Shown here in pieces: positions 35,201 through 47,530 of a stretch of 64,000 bases of DNA. The stretch spans positions 174,827 to 238,826 of the forward strand of contig VZRG01000182.1 in NCBI GenBank assembly GCA_013397435.1. The letters are read 5' to 3'. The stretch comes from Erythrocercus mccallii (lineage: Eukaryota; Chordata; Aves; Passeriformes; Dicruridae). How positions within the stretch are numbered: the first letter of the stretch is position 1; each line of letters starts with the position of its first letter. The notes beneath the pieces are model-generated. The model worked only from the letters and a program-made list of their open reading frames with translations, ran no database searches and was not told the DNA's origin. Position numbers and translations under genes: made by a program.

Positions 35201-37099
35201 TTAAGTTGTGGTGCTCAAAAAAAGCCCACCCTCCTTCTGTTTTTTCACTTCCCTTCTGAATGTTTTACTGATTCTTCCAAAAGGAACTTGCCTCCATATG
35301 TCATAGCCATTCCCAAGGAGAGATGTCTGATAGTATTAAAGCTTATACATGAAACACTTGGGCTGTGATACCCATTCTGAATATCGTGGGGCTTAATGCC
35401 CTCAGTCACCATACAAAACTCTGATTTTTTGAGATGTACAGTACAAGATGGAAATACAAGGTAAAAAAATTCAGGCTGTCAGACTACTCTGATGGAAGCT
35501 GGACAGGCCACTTTTAGATGCTAAAAGAGACAGAATGTGTTGTACTTAATAACTAGAAATTCTATGGCTTCTTTTTGCCTTGCTGCTTCAGTCTCTTAGT
35601 TCACAAAAGGCTTTACAAAATCAACATGCTGAGCTCCAAACAGATCAAATAGCAACATTAATTGTTGTTGTAAACCAAAATGTGATATAAAAGGCTTTAT
35701 TGTTTCCAAGATAACATAATAGCTCTACTTATAATAGGAAAAACATTTAGAAAAAAGGATGAGAATCCTACTTATAAATCCATGGCTAAACTTAACAAGG
35801 TTCTTGTTTGCTGTTGAGGCAATTCCAGATATTCACATGCCAACATACATTATCACGTTTCTTTGGCTGTAGGAAATTCCACTTACATCACTGACTTCCT
35901 GCTGCTGTGGAAAATAGGTTTTGGTAATGGTTCAGAGTTAGAATTATCCCTCACCTGCCTTGTGCTTCGCTTCTCTGCCATGCCAGTTTAATTACTCAGA
36001 AATTATTAGTCCAGTCTTTCTCTTTCTCCTCCTTTCATTGCCCAGCATTTGCCTATTTAACAAAATCAAGTTTTTGCAAGCCAGAGCAAAAGTGAGGTTT
36101 AAAGCAGCTCATGCTGCTCAGGGCAAAAAAAAAAATAAAAAATCATCTCCCTTGGTCTAAAAGCTGTACTGGCCACAGGGAGGTTCCTAAACCAAGGAGG
36201 AAAATGTTGGTTTCTACCACTGAGAAGGGCTGTGATGCCCATTTGCAGAGCTTTAAAGGCCAGTTACAATGCCTGCATTGCCTGAGCAGGGGGAGAAACG
36301 TTTCTCACAATTTAATCCAAAGTGCAGCCATGAGCTGTTAGATTAGGATTGCTGCTGCACGTCAGAGGTGCCTGATAGGAGCCGCCCTTTCTGCCTGCTG
36401 ACAGTTTCCAGAGGTACCAAGCAGCTGATACACCAGTCTCAGCCCTTGAAGGATGTGGCAGTGACCTTCAGTGAAGCAGCTGGGGTGGGATTGTTACTTT
36501 TTGGTTAAGGCACTTGTGTGACTGAAGCAGGATGGATTAATACGGGTGGGTTTACACCTTGTGCTTCATCCCCTCCATTTCACTGTGGACAGCGTGTACT
36601 TGTTGATTGTGTCTGGTAAGCAGAAGGAACAGATGAGAGAGCAAATAAGAAACAATATTCACAGGGGAAAAGAGACGATCCTGATGGTGCTGGCAGCAAT
36701 TTGTGCTTTTTGCTATAGTTCATACATTTGTAGTATTACCAGGGATTTCTTAAGGCAACACAACAATAAGGGCAGCTGATCTTCCTACCCTTCTGACTGC
36801 TGAAAAGAGATGCAGAGCTTAAAATGGCAAACATTATCTTTCCTTGAGAGTAAGTGCTTTATTGGTTTTACATTCACACGCCCAACAATATATTTCAGGA
36901 AAGTGATCCTTACCTTATCTCTGGAATAAATATTTATGGGTATTTATGGTGAGCATTTTGTAACTCCTGTGTTCCCAAGCAAAGGCACTTCCACATGTGC
37001 AGGAGGTGCCATGCTCCTCCATTCCCACCCCCCTTTTTTGGGTTTGCTTTACATCTGACGTGCTTGACAGAAGCTCCTTCCAAGGGCAGAGATTTCCAG
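32211..37099. other. Unique sequence; no gene recognised
   Basis: Nearly 5 kb of AT-rich DNA without transposon signatures. Open frames are at most 87 codons. A short A/GAAA-rich run is at 35020-35048. TAATTG/AACAAT-type sites near 35660 are too sparse to call. Confidence 0.5.
35020..35048 (+). repeat. A-rich run with GAAA units
   Basis: A7, TG, A8 and then GAAAGAAAGAAG. Imperfect tetranucleotide repeat. Confidence 0.8.
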
Positions 37100-37470
37100 C
37101 CCAGGAAATATTCTTGTTTATTCAGATTATTTTGCTAAGAAAAATGCCCTGCTGTGATATTAAATGAGAAGAAAACAAAGCAGGAGATGTGATTAATGAG
37201 CTGCCTGTTGACGTGGGGGTGAGTGGGTAGATTAGGCACAAGGGCAAAATTAACCAGCTAAATCTGGGTGCAGAGAGGGTTTCTCTAAGTGATAAAGGAC
37301 TTGCATGTGCTTCATTTTTGAGCTGCTATCATAATTCAGGATCTCGGATGCTGCTTATTAATAGTGAAACTGGGAGGCTTTGCCATTTGTCAGCCTACAC
37401 AGGTAGTAATTAGCCATTAGAGTGCAGTCCTGTTTTTTGTAATTAACTTTGTGTCAAAATTCCTTTGTTC
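37100..37470. promoter_or_regulatory. Strongest candidate CNE / enhancer
   Basis: About 370 bp of unique DNA with many developmental transcription-factor site matches: AATATTCTTGTTTATTC (forkhead-like TGTTTA), GTGATTAATGAG, GCTTATTAATAGTG, AGTAATTAGCCATTAGAG with TAATTAG at 37407-37413, TTTGTAATTAACTTTG and the SOX-like CCTTTGTTC at 37462-37470. No open frame of note covers it and no repeat family fits. The density of paired homeodomain cores is clearly above the flanks. Function and conservation are inferred. Confidence 0.38.
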
Positions 37471-39249
37471 ATTATCTGTGGAGAACACTCACAAAACAAT
37501 CAACATCCATTTTACTAGGTACTGTTCAATGACCTCATTTTCTTCAAGATATTCCCTTCTGGTATTACCCCAAATTCCCTTACTGCTTGCTATCTGCTTC
37601 CCCTGAACATGCTTTGGAGGGATTGAATGAGGATGGCATGAGTTTTAGAGCTTTTTAAATATTATTTATTTATAGCATGTGTATGAACACCCTGGAATAT
37701 TTGAGAAATCTCATGCAGCATAAGTAGATAATACATAACTTTAGTATTTGTGTTTATAGTCATATCCAGAGGCTTAGTGGAGTCTGTTAAAAGGGATTAT
37801 CAGACACAAATATTCATGGCAGGCATCTCCTTCCAGCGAACCCCTTTAATCACCTCCATGAATCACGCAGTTGTTACACCATTTCAAGAACTCAATACCC
37901 AGCAGAACCTACCTGTCTCCCAAACCTTATTCTTTCCACTTCCCTCTCATCAGCTGGAAATAAGTGGATTGCTAGCTTAGATACCTAGGTGGTAGAAAAA
38001 TATTCACCTCTGCAAATGCAGGTAGGGTCATCCTGTCATACCGCCAGACAAGCCTGCCCTCTGAACGACCACTTTCCTGCTAGAAATGTCACCAGAAAAG
38101 GAACTTAGTACATTTCTAGTTTGTTCATCACTAAGGGAAAGCCTAATTGACCTAAAGGACATCCCTCTTCTGCCAAATCCAAAGTGAGTTTCCAAATGGA
38201 AACCTCCATGAGGAATAATGCTTCAGCCTTTCTTGTGCCAAGGGTCCCTGACCTGCCTCCGTGCACAGAGCTGGGTTCTGGCAGCAAGGAGCAGGGATTC
38301 ACAATGTTTATAAACCTCCCCCTGTTCATCCTGGTTCATGTGGCACCCTTAGGCAGTGCTTGAAGAAAAAGCATTTCTAGGGATAACTTGTATTTTTAAG
38401 AACTCTGCCCACAAGCTCAAGGTGTCCTCCAAAGTCACCTACAAAGGAAGAGCATTGAGGTCCCTCTGACACCTGACCCTGGCTCCTGCTCTTTCTGTCC
38501 CCACACTCTCAAGTCACCTGCCCAGCCTAGCGTTGCTCATTAGGAAGGGAAACTGGGAGCTGCTGCTGTGTAAGTCCCTGCAAACCACGGCTGAGCTGAG
38601 CGTTGTCCCAGATTTTCAGCTCTTTCCTTACAGCTTCTTAATTTCCCTTTTAACCTTAAAGCAATTGAAAAAGGTGGAATGTAGGGAATTCTTTTATTTC
38701 AGGCAAATATACCACCTCTTTATGAAATCAAACCAGATCTCTAACAGATCTCACCCGCCTCCGTTTAAACAACAGGCAGCCACCAGATAGAGCATTGCTG
38801 CCGTCCGTAATTGTAAAGGAGCTTGGATAGTATAACACAAATTGGCTCCCAGGAGTCATACAGACTAAACATAATAGTCCATCAGCTCTAATTTTCTTTA
38901 AAAGTGGTTGCTAGGAACTGCATTAGAGGAGGAAGTTAAGAATTGTCCATTACAGAGGCTGCTTGCTTGAACTGCTCTCCTAAAGGACAATTTTTTCATA
39001 GGTATGCACTCTTTAATGAAATAGCTCCCTTCTGTATCTATTTTCTTAGGTAGGGGGATGTATTTTTTTGTTCCAAAGTTTTGATTTTTCTTTTGATAAA
39101 AAAATGCTATTTTTTAAGTCATGCTAAACTTCTCAATATGTCTCGGGGCAAGTTCCACCATTCACTAAGTGAACATGTGTTTTCCTTAAAACATGGCAAA
39201 CAGAAACCCCCTGTCCACTGAATAGCCCTTGCTTTTTCTGAAAGTGAGC
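37471..39249. other. Unique sequence; no gene recognised
   Basis: Short open frames only (up to 85 codons), no repeat signatures, no splice-supported exon. Confidence 0.5.
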
Positions 39250-39470
39250 AGGTTTAGATTAGATACTAGGGGAAAATTCTTTACTGTGAGGGTGGTGAGG
39301 CCCTGGCACAGATTGCCCAGAGAAGTTTTGGCTGCCCTGGAATTGTTCAAGGCCAGGTTGGATGGAGCTCTGAGCAACTTGGTCTGGTGAAGGTGTCCCT
39401 GACCAGGGCAGAGGGGTTGGAATTAAATGATCTTCAAGGTTCTTTCCAACCCAAACCATCCTATGGTTAT
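39250..39470 (+). mobile_element. CR1 LINE, 3' end
   Basis: A well-preserved tail: GGTTTAGATTAGATACTAGG, TTCTTTACTGTGAGGGTGG, TGAGGCCCTGGCACAGATTG, CCCAGAGAAGTTTTGGC, CTGGAATTGTTCAAGGCCAG, GTTGGATGGAGCTCTGAGC, CTTGGTCTGGTGAAGGTGTC, then ATGATCTTCAAGGTTC, TTTCCAACCCAAACCATCC and a single worn TATGGTTAT in place of the terminal repeat. 5' truncated at the usual ORF2 end. Confidence 0.95.
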
Positions 39471-42400
39471 TTTTGTCTTTATAACTATGGCAAGAATAGC
39501 TCACCTCCTTTATTTTCTCCTTTATTCTGCTTGGTTGCATGTTTACTTTTGGTCATCTCCATAAATGGACCCATCTCAGTCACTCAGAGCAGTCATCCCT
39601 GCCCCTATGTGCTCACAAAAGGGCTTTCTGTCAGCTGACCTGAAGGCATTCATCCTGCTGCAAGGTATGTTCCCATCTCCTTGTGCCCCAAACATACAGC
39701 AATTATGCTACAATGAGAGTATCGCATTTGCTTGCTTCAAAGCAGCAGCCTCTTGGCTTTCTCCTTCCTAGCCCTGCTCTCCCAGCCAGCCTGACTTCTG
39801 AAAAAAAGAGAATCACTTCACTTTAATTGTGCATTTTTGAGGTGAGTAGTATATAGGGTACTTTGTGAGATAGCACAGAAGACCATAAAGCTTTAGAAAG
39901 AAGGTTTCCTATTTATTGCAGAACACCTTGTTTTCCTGTGAGGCTAAAAGACACAAAGACCCTCTTTCCCTCTAATCAGGTTACAGCATCACAATATGGC
40001 TCTCTTTATAGGGGTCATTAGATCTTCCCTTTGGGGGAGAGAGAGTTCTTCCCATAGCTTTGATGAATTAACTCTTTTGTCTGCAGCAGAAGGTGCTTCC
40101 CTCAAGCAAGCTTTTTTAGGCTCCACAAAGCAATCTCAACTGCCTGGAAGTTGCATGTTTATTTTATTCCCTTTGTTTGCAGAGATACTTATTTTCTGAA
40201 GAAAACACCACACAAACTTCACGCTATGTCGAGTGGCTTTCTTTACCTGCTGGCTTTGTTTTCTATATGCCATTAGGTCTCTGGAGAAACCTGGAAAAAC
40301 TATCACAATACTCTTAACAGTGTTAAACTTTTCAGGAAGGCTGTCAGTGAAGACACATTACCCAACCTGAATTCTGGACAGCAAAGGCAGCATGTTGGAA
40401 TTTCTATCCCCCAATGCATCAATTTTAAGAAGGAATAATTTTCAAATTAAATACTTGTCTTCATTCAGTTGAGTAGTGTGTGTATGGGTTAGTACCATAT
40501 AAGTTTGTTCTTGATTTGCAGCTTTTCTTCTATTTAGAGTTAAGCTGTAAATAAATGGATAAAAATATGTAGAGGTTAGGATAGCCCTTTTCCACAGCTT
40601 TCCATTAAGGAAAGTCATAACAGAAAGTTATTGTTACTAGGTAGCTTTTTGCATGTAAGGAACACTTCTGCCAGAACCATTGAAAAATGCTAAATGTTTT
40701 TCTGAGTTGAGATTTGCCTATCTGCCTGAATTTATGGTGAAAACTCTTTGTGCTTCTTATCTTGGGACTCATCCATTATTGAAGTGTAATTTCCCTGTGA
40801 AGTGAAAGAACCACAATGAAGCTTTTCCTTTCTGAAAAGAAGGTAAAAAATGGTATAATTAAATAGGCAGAGGAGATGTTTTGAGGGAACTGCAGTGACC
40901 TTGGATGAAGCGGAAGTCTCCAGGAGGGAAGCAAACCAGTCACCTTGCAAGCATGTGAATCTACAACAGGTGACAGAATTTACTGTGGCCCCAGATGATA
41001 TCCACCAAGTGAATAATATCTCACTGCATTATACCCAAGGAGTATAAAAACTAACCCATGCCATCCATGGGTTGCTCACTGTACTCACTGTAGCAAACAG
41101 GGAGGGCTCCAAGCTCTTGGAGTCTCTGCCTGTGCTCTGCTGCTGCAGAATTTGTGGGCACACATCTGGCCTGGATGGTCTTAGAGGGCTTTTCAGACCT
41201 TAACGATTCACTGGTGGCAGATGCCGAGGAAAACAGATGCTGGGTGGGATGAGGGGGAAGGAGATCAGGCTCTTGGCCACCCTGCTGACAGCTGGCACTG
41301 ACCTTGTAAAGATTTGAAGACAGTGGCCCACTTTCTCCACTGCTGGAAATGGAAGGATCATTGCTAGCAAACATGATTCCCTTAATTTCTCTCCTATTCT
41401 TTGCTCTGTCTGGAAGGAAACCCTTCTGTTGGCAGTCCCTGCACCTTACCTGCTGTCCTTCGCCTGTTCCAAAAGTACCAACACTCTTCCTGCTGTGAAA
41501 GGCTGAATTCGGTTGGAAAATGCCAGTCAAAAATCTGCCAGCTCCTATTATATCCACTAAACTAGTCAGTGGATGGTAAAATAGAGGTTAAATATGTCCA
41601 AAAGGAGATTGGAAGGAAAATTTGAGGACACCACCTAATTATGTGTTATTTTTACAGAAAAAAAAGAAAGAAAATGAGGCATTAAATTTTTGCTGTTAAG
41701 TTCTTTCTGTAAAGCAAAAATAAGAGGATGGCATCTGAATAAAGGCTGAAACATCCACGTTTTCAATCATAAAATCACATCAAGTAATCACAGATGTCCA
41801 TGGTGCACTGCCACTTTTGAGACTCCCACTGACTACGGCCCACACAGGATCTGGAGAAGCAGACTGGAGGGAGGAGCTGCCAGCCTGGACAGGTCAAGTT
41901 TTGCGACTCCCAACACTCTTTCAGGTAACTTGAGGTTTATCTGGCTCTGCTGGTTTATTTTTGTTAGACTTTCTATTTAAATGTAGCTTCACAAGTCATT
42001 CACCATTCTGCATCTGTATCAAAATTATTTGGAATTCAGAGTAACAAGGATAATTAGAGTCTCAAGGATCCTCTATTTTTGCTGGCTGTACTTGGCACAA
42101 GTTAAAATGTTACCTTTCTTTCCATCTCATTCTTTTGTTCACATATATATATATATATATCTAACACATGACAATTTTTTTTCAGAATTTTGATAATACT
42201 TTGAAAAACTGAACAATAGTACAAATAATGTGTTGCTTCCAAATTACTTCTGAGACAGAATGACATTGCAAAAATGTTTTAACCTCGTGAAAAGCATTGG
42301 CTGCTACTCAGTATTCTGCTCAACTTTGTTATCACAAGCAGAAGTGCATGATTTCTCTTCCTTGAAGCCCCTCTAATTCTCCTTGCGTGTTATGAGGTCT

Positions 42401-43500
42401 TCTTCCTTCAGGAAATGAATCTTTGTTCCACTTGTAAAGGAAATTTTCTCCTTCCTAGATCATACTGAAAGAATTTTAGTGGTTTCTAGAGAATTTAAGG
42501 CTCCCGTCACTGCACTTTACCTCAAATTTCAGTAATTCTATGGGCTTTCCTCGTTTTCTTTTTTTAAGGCTACAATGGCTTTTTTTGTTGTTTATGGCTT
42601 TTTTTTTTCTTTTTTTTACCTTGTTTAATTGAAATCTTAAAAACATTCTTCAAGGATCACCAGAAGACCCATTTTGTTATTTCCTTTTACCTTCAAGAGC
42701 ACATATCTTCAGTACAGGTCTGATTATTTCCTCTACTCTTCCAGATTGCTGAGCTTCTTCAGCCTTAATCATCTTGTTCCATTTGATTTATTTCCCACAT
42801 ACCTAAATTTGCTAAACAGTCTGCATAGCCTTGTCTTAATTAACAGCTTTGGGGCCAAGCAGTCATATAGTTTAATTTATTATTCTTTGTAATTTAGAAC
42901 TTCTAGTCCTGCCTTTGCATGACTTCTGAGCCGTGACTCTGCTGTCCACCTTCAAAATTGGGACAAGGATGCTCTCGGGGTTGCATTAAGAGTAGAGACA
43001 TTCAGAAAACTCCAGCTGAAGCTGGGGCCCATTTCAGGCATTGCTCACTCTCTCTGAGGTGTCTTCTGTGAAAAGTTAAGCAGAAGAATCAGATGTGGGC
43101 ACAGTGGTCAATAAGAGGGGATGTGATCAGGCTCTGCTATCATCTCTGCAAGGAAGATGATGCTGTTCTCCAGGCTACTAATTCCATATCATCCTTTTGA
43201 TCCCACTTCCTCCTAATGATGGGTTTTATTAGCAAGCAATACTAATTATTATGGCATAAATTTGAATGGGCCAAACCAAATAGATCAAATGGAGCCTGGA
43301 AAATAAACAAGAAAGCCATGGCTGCACAACTGAAGGAGTAGTGGGCTGATCTTCAAAAGGCTTTTCAAAACTGATATTGCCGTGCTGCATTCAGTCAGTG
43401 ACTTAAAGGACAATCCTTTTTAGCCAAATATTATTCTGGCAGGAAAACTTAAGGAGTAAGTTAATCAATCTAGCAATGTCTAAGAGCTTTTGAAGAATAT
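39471..43500. other. Unique sequence; no gene recognised
   Basis: Contains the longest N-free minus-strand open frame (168 codons, 41051-41557). Its peptide is Ser/Gln/Pro-rich and disordered in character. A donor-like CAG|GTAAGG lies inside it near 41450 on the minus strand, which if used would break the frame. It is possible but unsupported as an exon. An (AT)9 tract at 42143-42160 and long T runs at 42595-42618 are also present. Confidence 0.45.
42143..42160. repeat. (AT)9 microsatellite
   Basis: Nine perfect AT dinucleotides. Confidence 0.9.
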
Positions 43501-43989
43501 TTGCTTTCACTCATGTCTCATACTTACACCACTCTCTCGATTTACACTCCTGGCTTCTGTTTGTCCCACAACATAATAAACAGTAGGGTTAAGTAGTATC
43601 AGGCCAGTAGTCAGAACCTGGTATGGCACCAGGATGATGTGAGATGCCAGCTCCCATGTCTGCTGGACAGAGAATGTCCCACTCAGCTGCTGGCAGCCCA
43701 TCAAAGCCGTGTGTTCCTTCTCTGGTGCGGCTGTGGCACGCTGAAGCCCACTGTGCACTGATCCCTTCCGTGCCCTTCAGCGTGGTCACCACCACAGTTT
43801 TCCACCCGCGCAGATGTAGCTGTCTCATTGTCTCATTTAGTCGTGTCACGTTGGATGTATCCAAATTTGTCAAACACGGGCCGCTGCGTTTGGAGTCATC
43901 CAAGGACTCAGACTGGAGCTTATGACTGAGTGTGCAACAAATCAAGCAGCAGAGATGGTGAGAGCCCATTCTGGGCTTCTGAATGAGGT
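43500..43989 (-). other. CpG-enriched block with exon-like features, unidentified
   Basis: About a dozen CpG sites fall within 43720-43890 (GCGCGGG, CCGCTGCG, CGTGTCACG and others) in an otherwise CpG-poor region. On the minus strand two overlapping open frames of 126 and 83 codons cover it. The second frame meets a near-perfect splice donor, GGT|GTAAGTATG, whose exon side ends at about 43526, and CATTCTCTGTCCAG upstream could be an acceptor. The peptide before the donor (…NPTVYYVVGQTEARSVNRES) looks plausible, but I know of no match. Alternatives are an exon of a long non-coding RNA, a fragment of an LTR element too diverged to recognise, or a regulatory CpG patch. Confidence 0.25.
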
Positions 43990-46900
43990 CAACCTAGCCT
44001 GTTTTATTAATGTTTTCCATTCATAAGCCCCACTGGTCTTCATGACAGCTAAAAATACAGCTGTAGACACTAAGATATACTGCTAATCTTTGGGAAGTGC
44101 ACAAGAATAACTGAATAGATGCAACTGCCTCAACAAAAATCGACTTTAAAGCTGGTTTTGGACTGACAGGTATTTGACCTATGTTTGCCCTGATGTTAAT
44201 GAAAATACACACAAGTGAGGTCTGTCAGCAACAGGGACAAGGAGTGTGTCTATTGGGGAAATAGCAGTTGTAAAAGCAGGAATGCAGGTGGATGTTTCTG
44301 GATCTGATGGAGAGAGGAAGATGAGGAGGAAGCATCTGCATGGCTCACCCTGGGTGTCATTTTTACCCCAGTGCTATTGAAGAGCACCAGAATTGCTCTC
44401 ATCTCCATTCTGGGTACAGTCATTGTTTTTTGTGCTCGTCAGTTTCATACTGTAGTTATTCAAAACAGAAATTACCTCAAGATGGACAGGTCTCCTTTTC
44501 ACAGCCCTAATTATTCTGGAATCTTTATGAGGACACAGGAAAACAAGATCATATTCTACTTCTTAATAGGAAAAAAGTCAATTTAAACCAAAGGGAAATT
44601 AACACTTTTTACCTACACAGCTGCTGCCCCCTTTCTCACTAAGACAGCTTTGCTGTTCCAGTCTGTTGGATTTATTGTATTTACTTTTTTCCTCGGATTC
44701 ATTCATTACCACAGATAACCTCAGCTTTACCTCTTAATGATATCAAAACAAGTTGTCAGAATACCTGGGGAAAATGAATGCTCTGAAATTACAATGCTGC
44801 TGGTAAAATTGTTGCTGGTGGTGTCTTTACTATTTTGACTATTACTATAGTCATGGATTTTGACTTCTCTCCATCTGTCTCCTTCTAAAGCGACTAATGC
44901 ACACGATGAATCCAAAGAGTGGGGCAGACCACTTGAGAGCTCACTTTTTTGTGCTGACTTAATATCGTCTGTCCTACCTTTGACCTCAGCTGAAACACTT
45001 AAGAAGAAAGAAATTCATCATCATCACCACATCAAAACTTCTGACTCTGTAATATACACTGGCAGTATTTATTTTTCTATGCTACTCATCTTTGTAAATC
45101 AGTCTTAGTCTGACTTTTTCCCGTTCCTTCTTTCTCAGGCCTATAACAGTTGATTTTGCTTCTCTGGGGGAACCACAGAAAGTTGTGAACCTAATTATGA
45201 GAGAATAGCTGTAGCTACAAAAATTATAATTTCTGATAATGACTTCTTCTGCAGCATGAATACAAGACCTATAGCTTCTGTTGCAATTAGAGAGATGTTC
45301 ATTGATAGGCAAAGAAAATAATATCCTTAGCCTGGAAATAATAAAATATACTGCAATTCAACTAAACATTACACTGACAATAGGCAAATAATTGATGCTT
45401 TGTCTATGACTTGTAAAATAGAAAAGTTGTATTAAAATAAGAAAAATAAGAGCTGTATTTATTCAGATGCTTTTGTTTTTCACATGCTCCTTCAATATTT
45501 GAAGCCACATCCTTAAAAAGAAAAAGCAAATTGGAAAGCTGTTAGCTTGCCAGCAACTTCGCAGACCTCAACCTTCAAATCATCTCTCTGCAACTAGGTG
45601 ACAAATAATTCATTGTTTTACTGGATTATGCAGATGTTGAAAATAACATGAGGTTTTCCTGGTTCCACTATGTCCTGCTAGGCAGCTTGGGCTCGCCTCC
45701 ACAGTACTGGGATTTGGCTGGCCTGGCTCTCTTGGATTCTTTGATGTTCACATGCTCTGCTGGACTTCCTGGGATTTGCTCCTTCCTGATTAGAAAAAAA
45801 AAAAATAAGTACTTTCCCAAGCCCATCAATTCCTGGCACTTCTCTGAGCCATGAGTCACAGGAGGCTAATTGAATCAGTGGCGCTCAATTCCCTCCATCC
45901 CGAGACCTGCCCCCGGCAGCCCACACCGACTTCAGGGAATTGCGGCTGAGAGCTGCTGATATGCTGGATATTTATAGGAGAAAGAAAGAAAGAAAGAAGA
46001 AGGATTTTGTGTAACAAGGAGTGAAATGGTGACAGTTAAGTGACACCTGAGTAAATGTGGGTTTACCGCCACATTTATGAGGGCTACTCTTTGCAATTTT
46101 TTTCAGACTGAGACAGATTTCACACCTCCCTGTTCATTTATTCTTTGCCATCTATGCCTGAGCTTGCTGTGTTTCCTGTCCCTTGCCCTGTCATCCCTTG
46201 TTTCAAACCAGACAGGTTCAGCCATGCCCCACCTCAGAGTCCAGCCAGAGCAGCCTCAGCAGGACCTTTGGGAAGCATGGCCAGAGGAGTCAGTTCCAGA
46301 GATGCTCAGGGGCTAGGTAATACTCCCAAAAAATGAGTCATCAGCATCTTTCCACCCAAGCCGCTTTCCCCAGCTCCTGTGTAGCTGTTACACTTCTCAG
46401 AAGAGAAGCAGAAACGCCTCAGTCTAGAGCCTGAGCCACACAAGAGCCCGGGAGATGGAGGCGAGGCCACAAGTCTCCACCTGCCAGGCAGCGCTGCAGC
46501 CATGAGGGCAGGCAGTCGTGTTCCTTCTTGCACGTTTCCATTGAGGCAGGGAGGCACAGACAGATTTTGCAACGCCTTTGATTGCAGTTCCCAAGGTTTC
46601 TGGAGCAGCCAAAACACACAAATTATATAACAGAATGAGAGAAGTTGACTCTTCATGTTTAGCATGAACTTCCACCAGAGTCGTGTGTCTGGAAGGAAAA
46701 TGAGACCTTCAAGAGGGTTTTGCTGGGACGTGTCCCTTTAGCACGTCCTCTTCCTCCTGGAAAAACAGGACTGCAGGCACTCATTAGTTCTCAGGTAGTG
46801 ACATTTTATTTTAATGTTAGAAAAAGCCTAGAGGAGAAAAACCTGCCAGCTGTGACTATCTTAAAGAAAAGCCCTATTGATTTACACTTAAATGCAGCTG

Positions 46901-47084
46901 TCACTCGCCGCTTATAGCCAGCAAAGCAGAGGCAATAGGGCACGGTACTAAAACACTGCAGGAGTCTCCTGAGCTCGCAAATCACCTCCCTGTACTGCCA
47001 TCCCAGTAGCACAAGGTGCCAGGGAGAAAACGAGATGCAGTGAATGCCAATCCATGGAGCACAGCAGCTGTCCTTCACAGGTGA
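43990..47084. other. Unique sequence; no gene recognised
   Basis: AT-rich until about 45600, then GC-richer. A 119-codon minus frame (46306-46665) overlaps two other minus frames and has no domain. A GAAA tract is at 45980-45998. Confidence 0.5.
45980..45998 (+). repeat. (GAAA)n microsatellite
   Basis: Four GAAA units and a partial fifth, ending GAAGAAGG. Confidence 0.88.
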
Positions 47085-47530
47085 GGGGCACAAGCAAAGC
47101 CCACCCAGCTCTCGGGGTGGCTTGGGGGCTCCATTTGCCTGCGCTGGGCTGCAGAGAAGTGAGCGTGGAATTGGGCTGGACAGCAGGAGCTGCAGCTGCT
47201 CTCCTCCTGGCTGCCTCTCCGTGTGTCCTGTGTCAGCCCCTGCACGCACAAAGCACTATTGTTCCCAGCCCAGAAATTGTCAGCGGAGCGCTGGACAGCA
47301 TCCCGCCTCACGGCTTCGGGAACCCCGCGTGTTCCCTCTCACACCCACACAGGCGCAGATGCAAACAGAGCCAGGGCCCCGCCGAGAGAGTTCTCAAAGA
47401 GAGCCACTGACTCCAGGCTGTCCCTCGGGGAACTCCTGGGACCGCTCAGAGGGGTGGGAACGGATGGGCATCCCCACTGGGTGTGAGTTCAGGTGCTCCA
47501 GCTGGCACATCCCAGCCCAGCAGCGATCGT
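47085..47530. promoter_or_regulatory. CpG-dense GC-rich patch, possible promoter or exon 1 region
   Basis: About 20 CpG dinucleotides in 445 bp (GCGGAGCGCTGG, CCCGCGTG, GCCGCCGAGAG, GCGATCGTG) against near absence in the flanks. A plus-strand frame of 162 codons runs through, as do overlapping frames on both strands, as expected in GC-rich DNA where stops are rare. Just upstream, CCATGGAGC... leads to TTCACAG|GTGAGGGG, which would fit a short first coding exon ending at about 47081, but this is speculation. An unmethylated CpG island is the simplest reading. Confidence 0.35.

Noticed and set aside
41051..41557. 168-codon minus-strand open frame
   Set aside because: Ser/Gln/Pro-rich with no recognisable domain; an internal CAG|GTAAGG donor match would break it. 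No acceptor pairs convincingly. Chance remains the simplest explanation.
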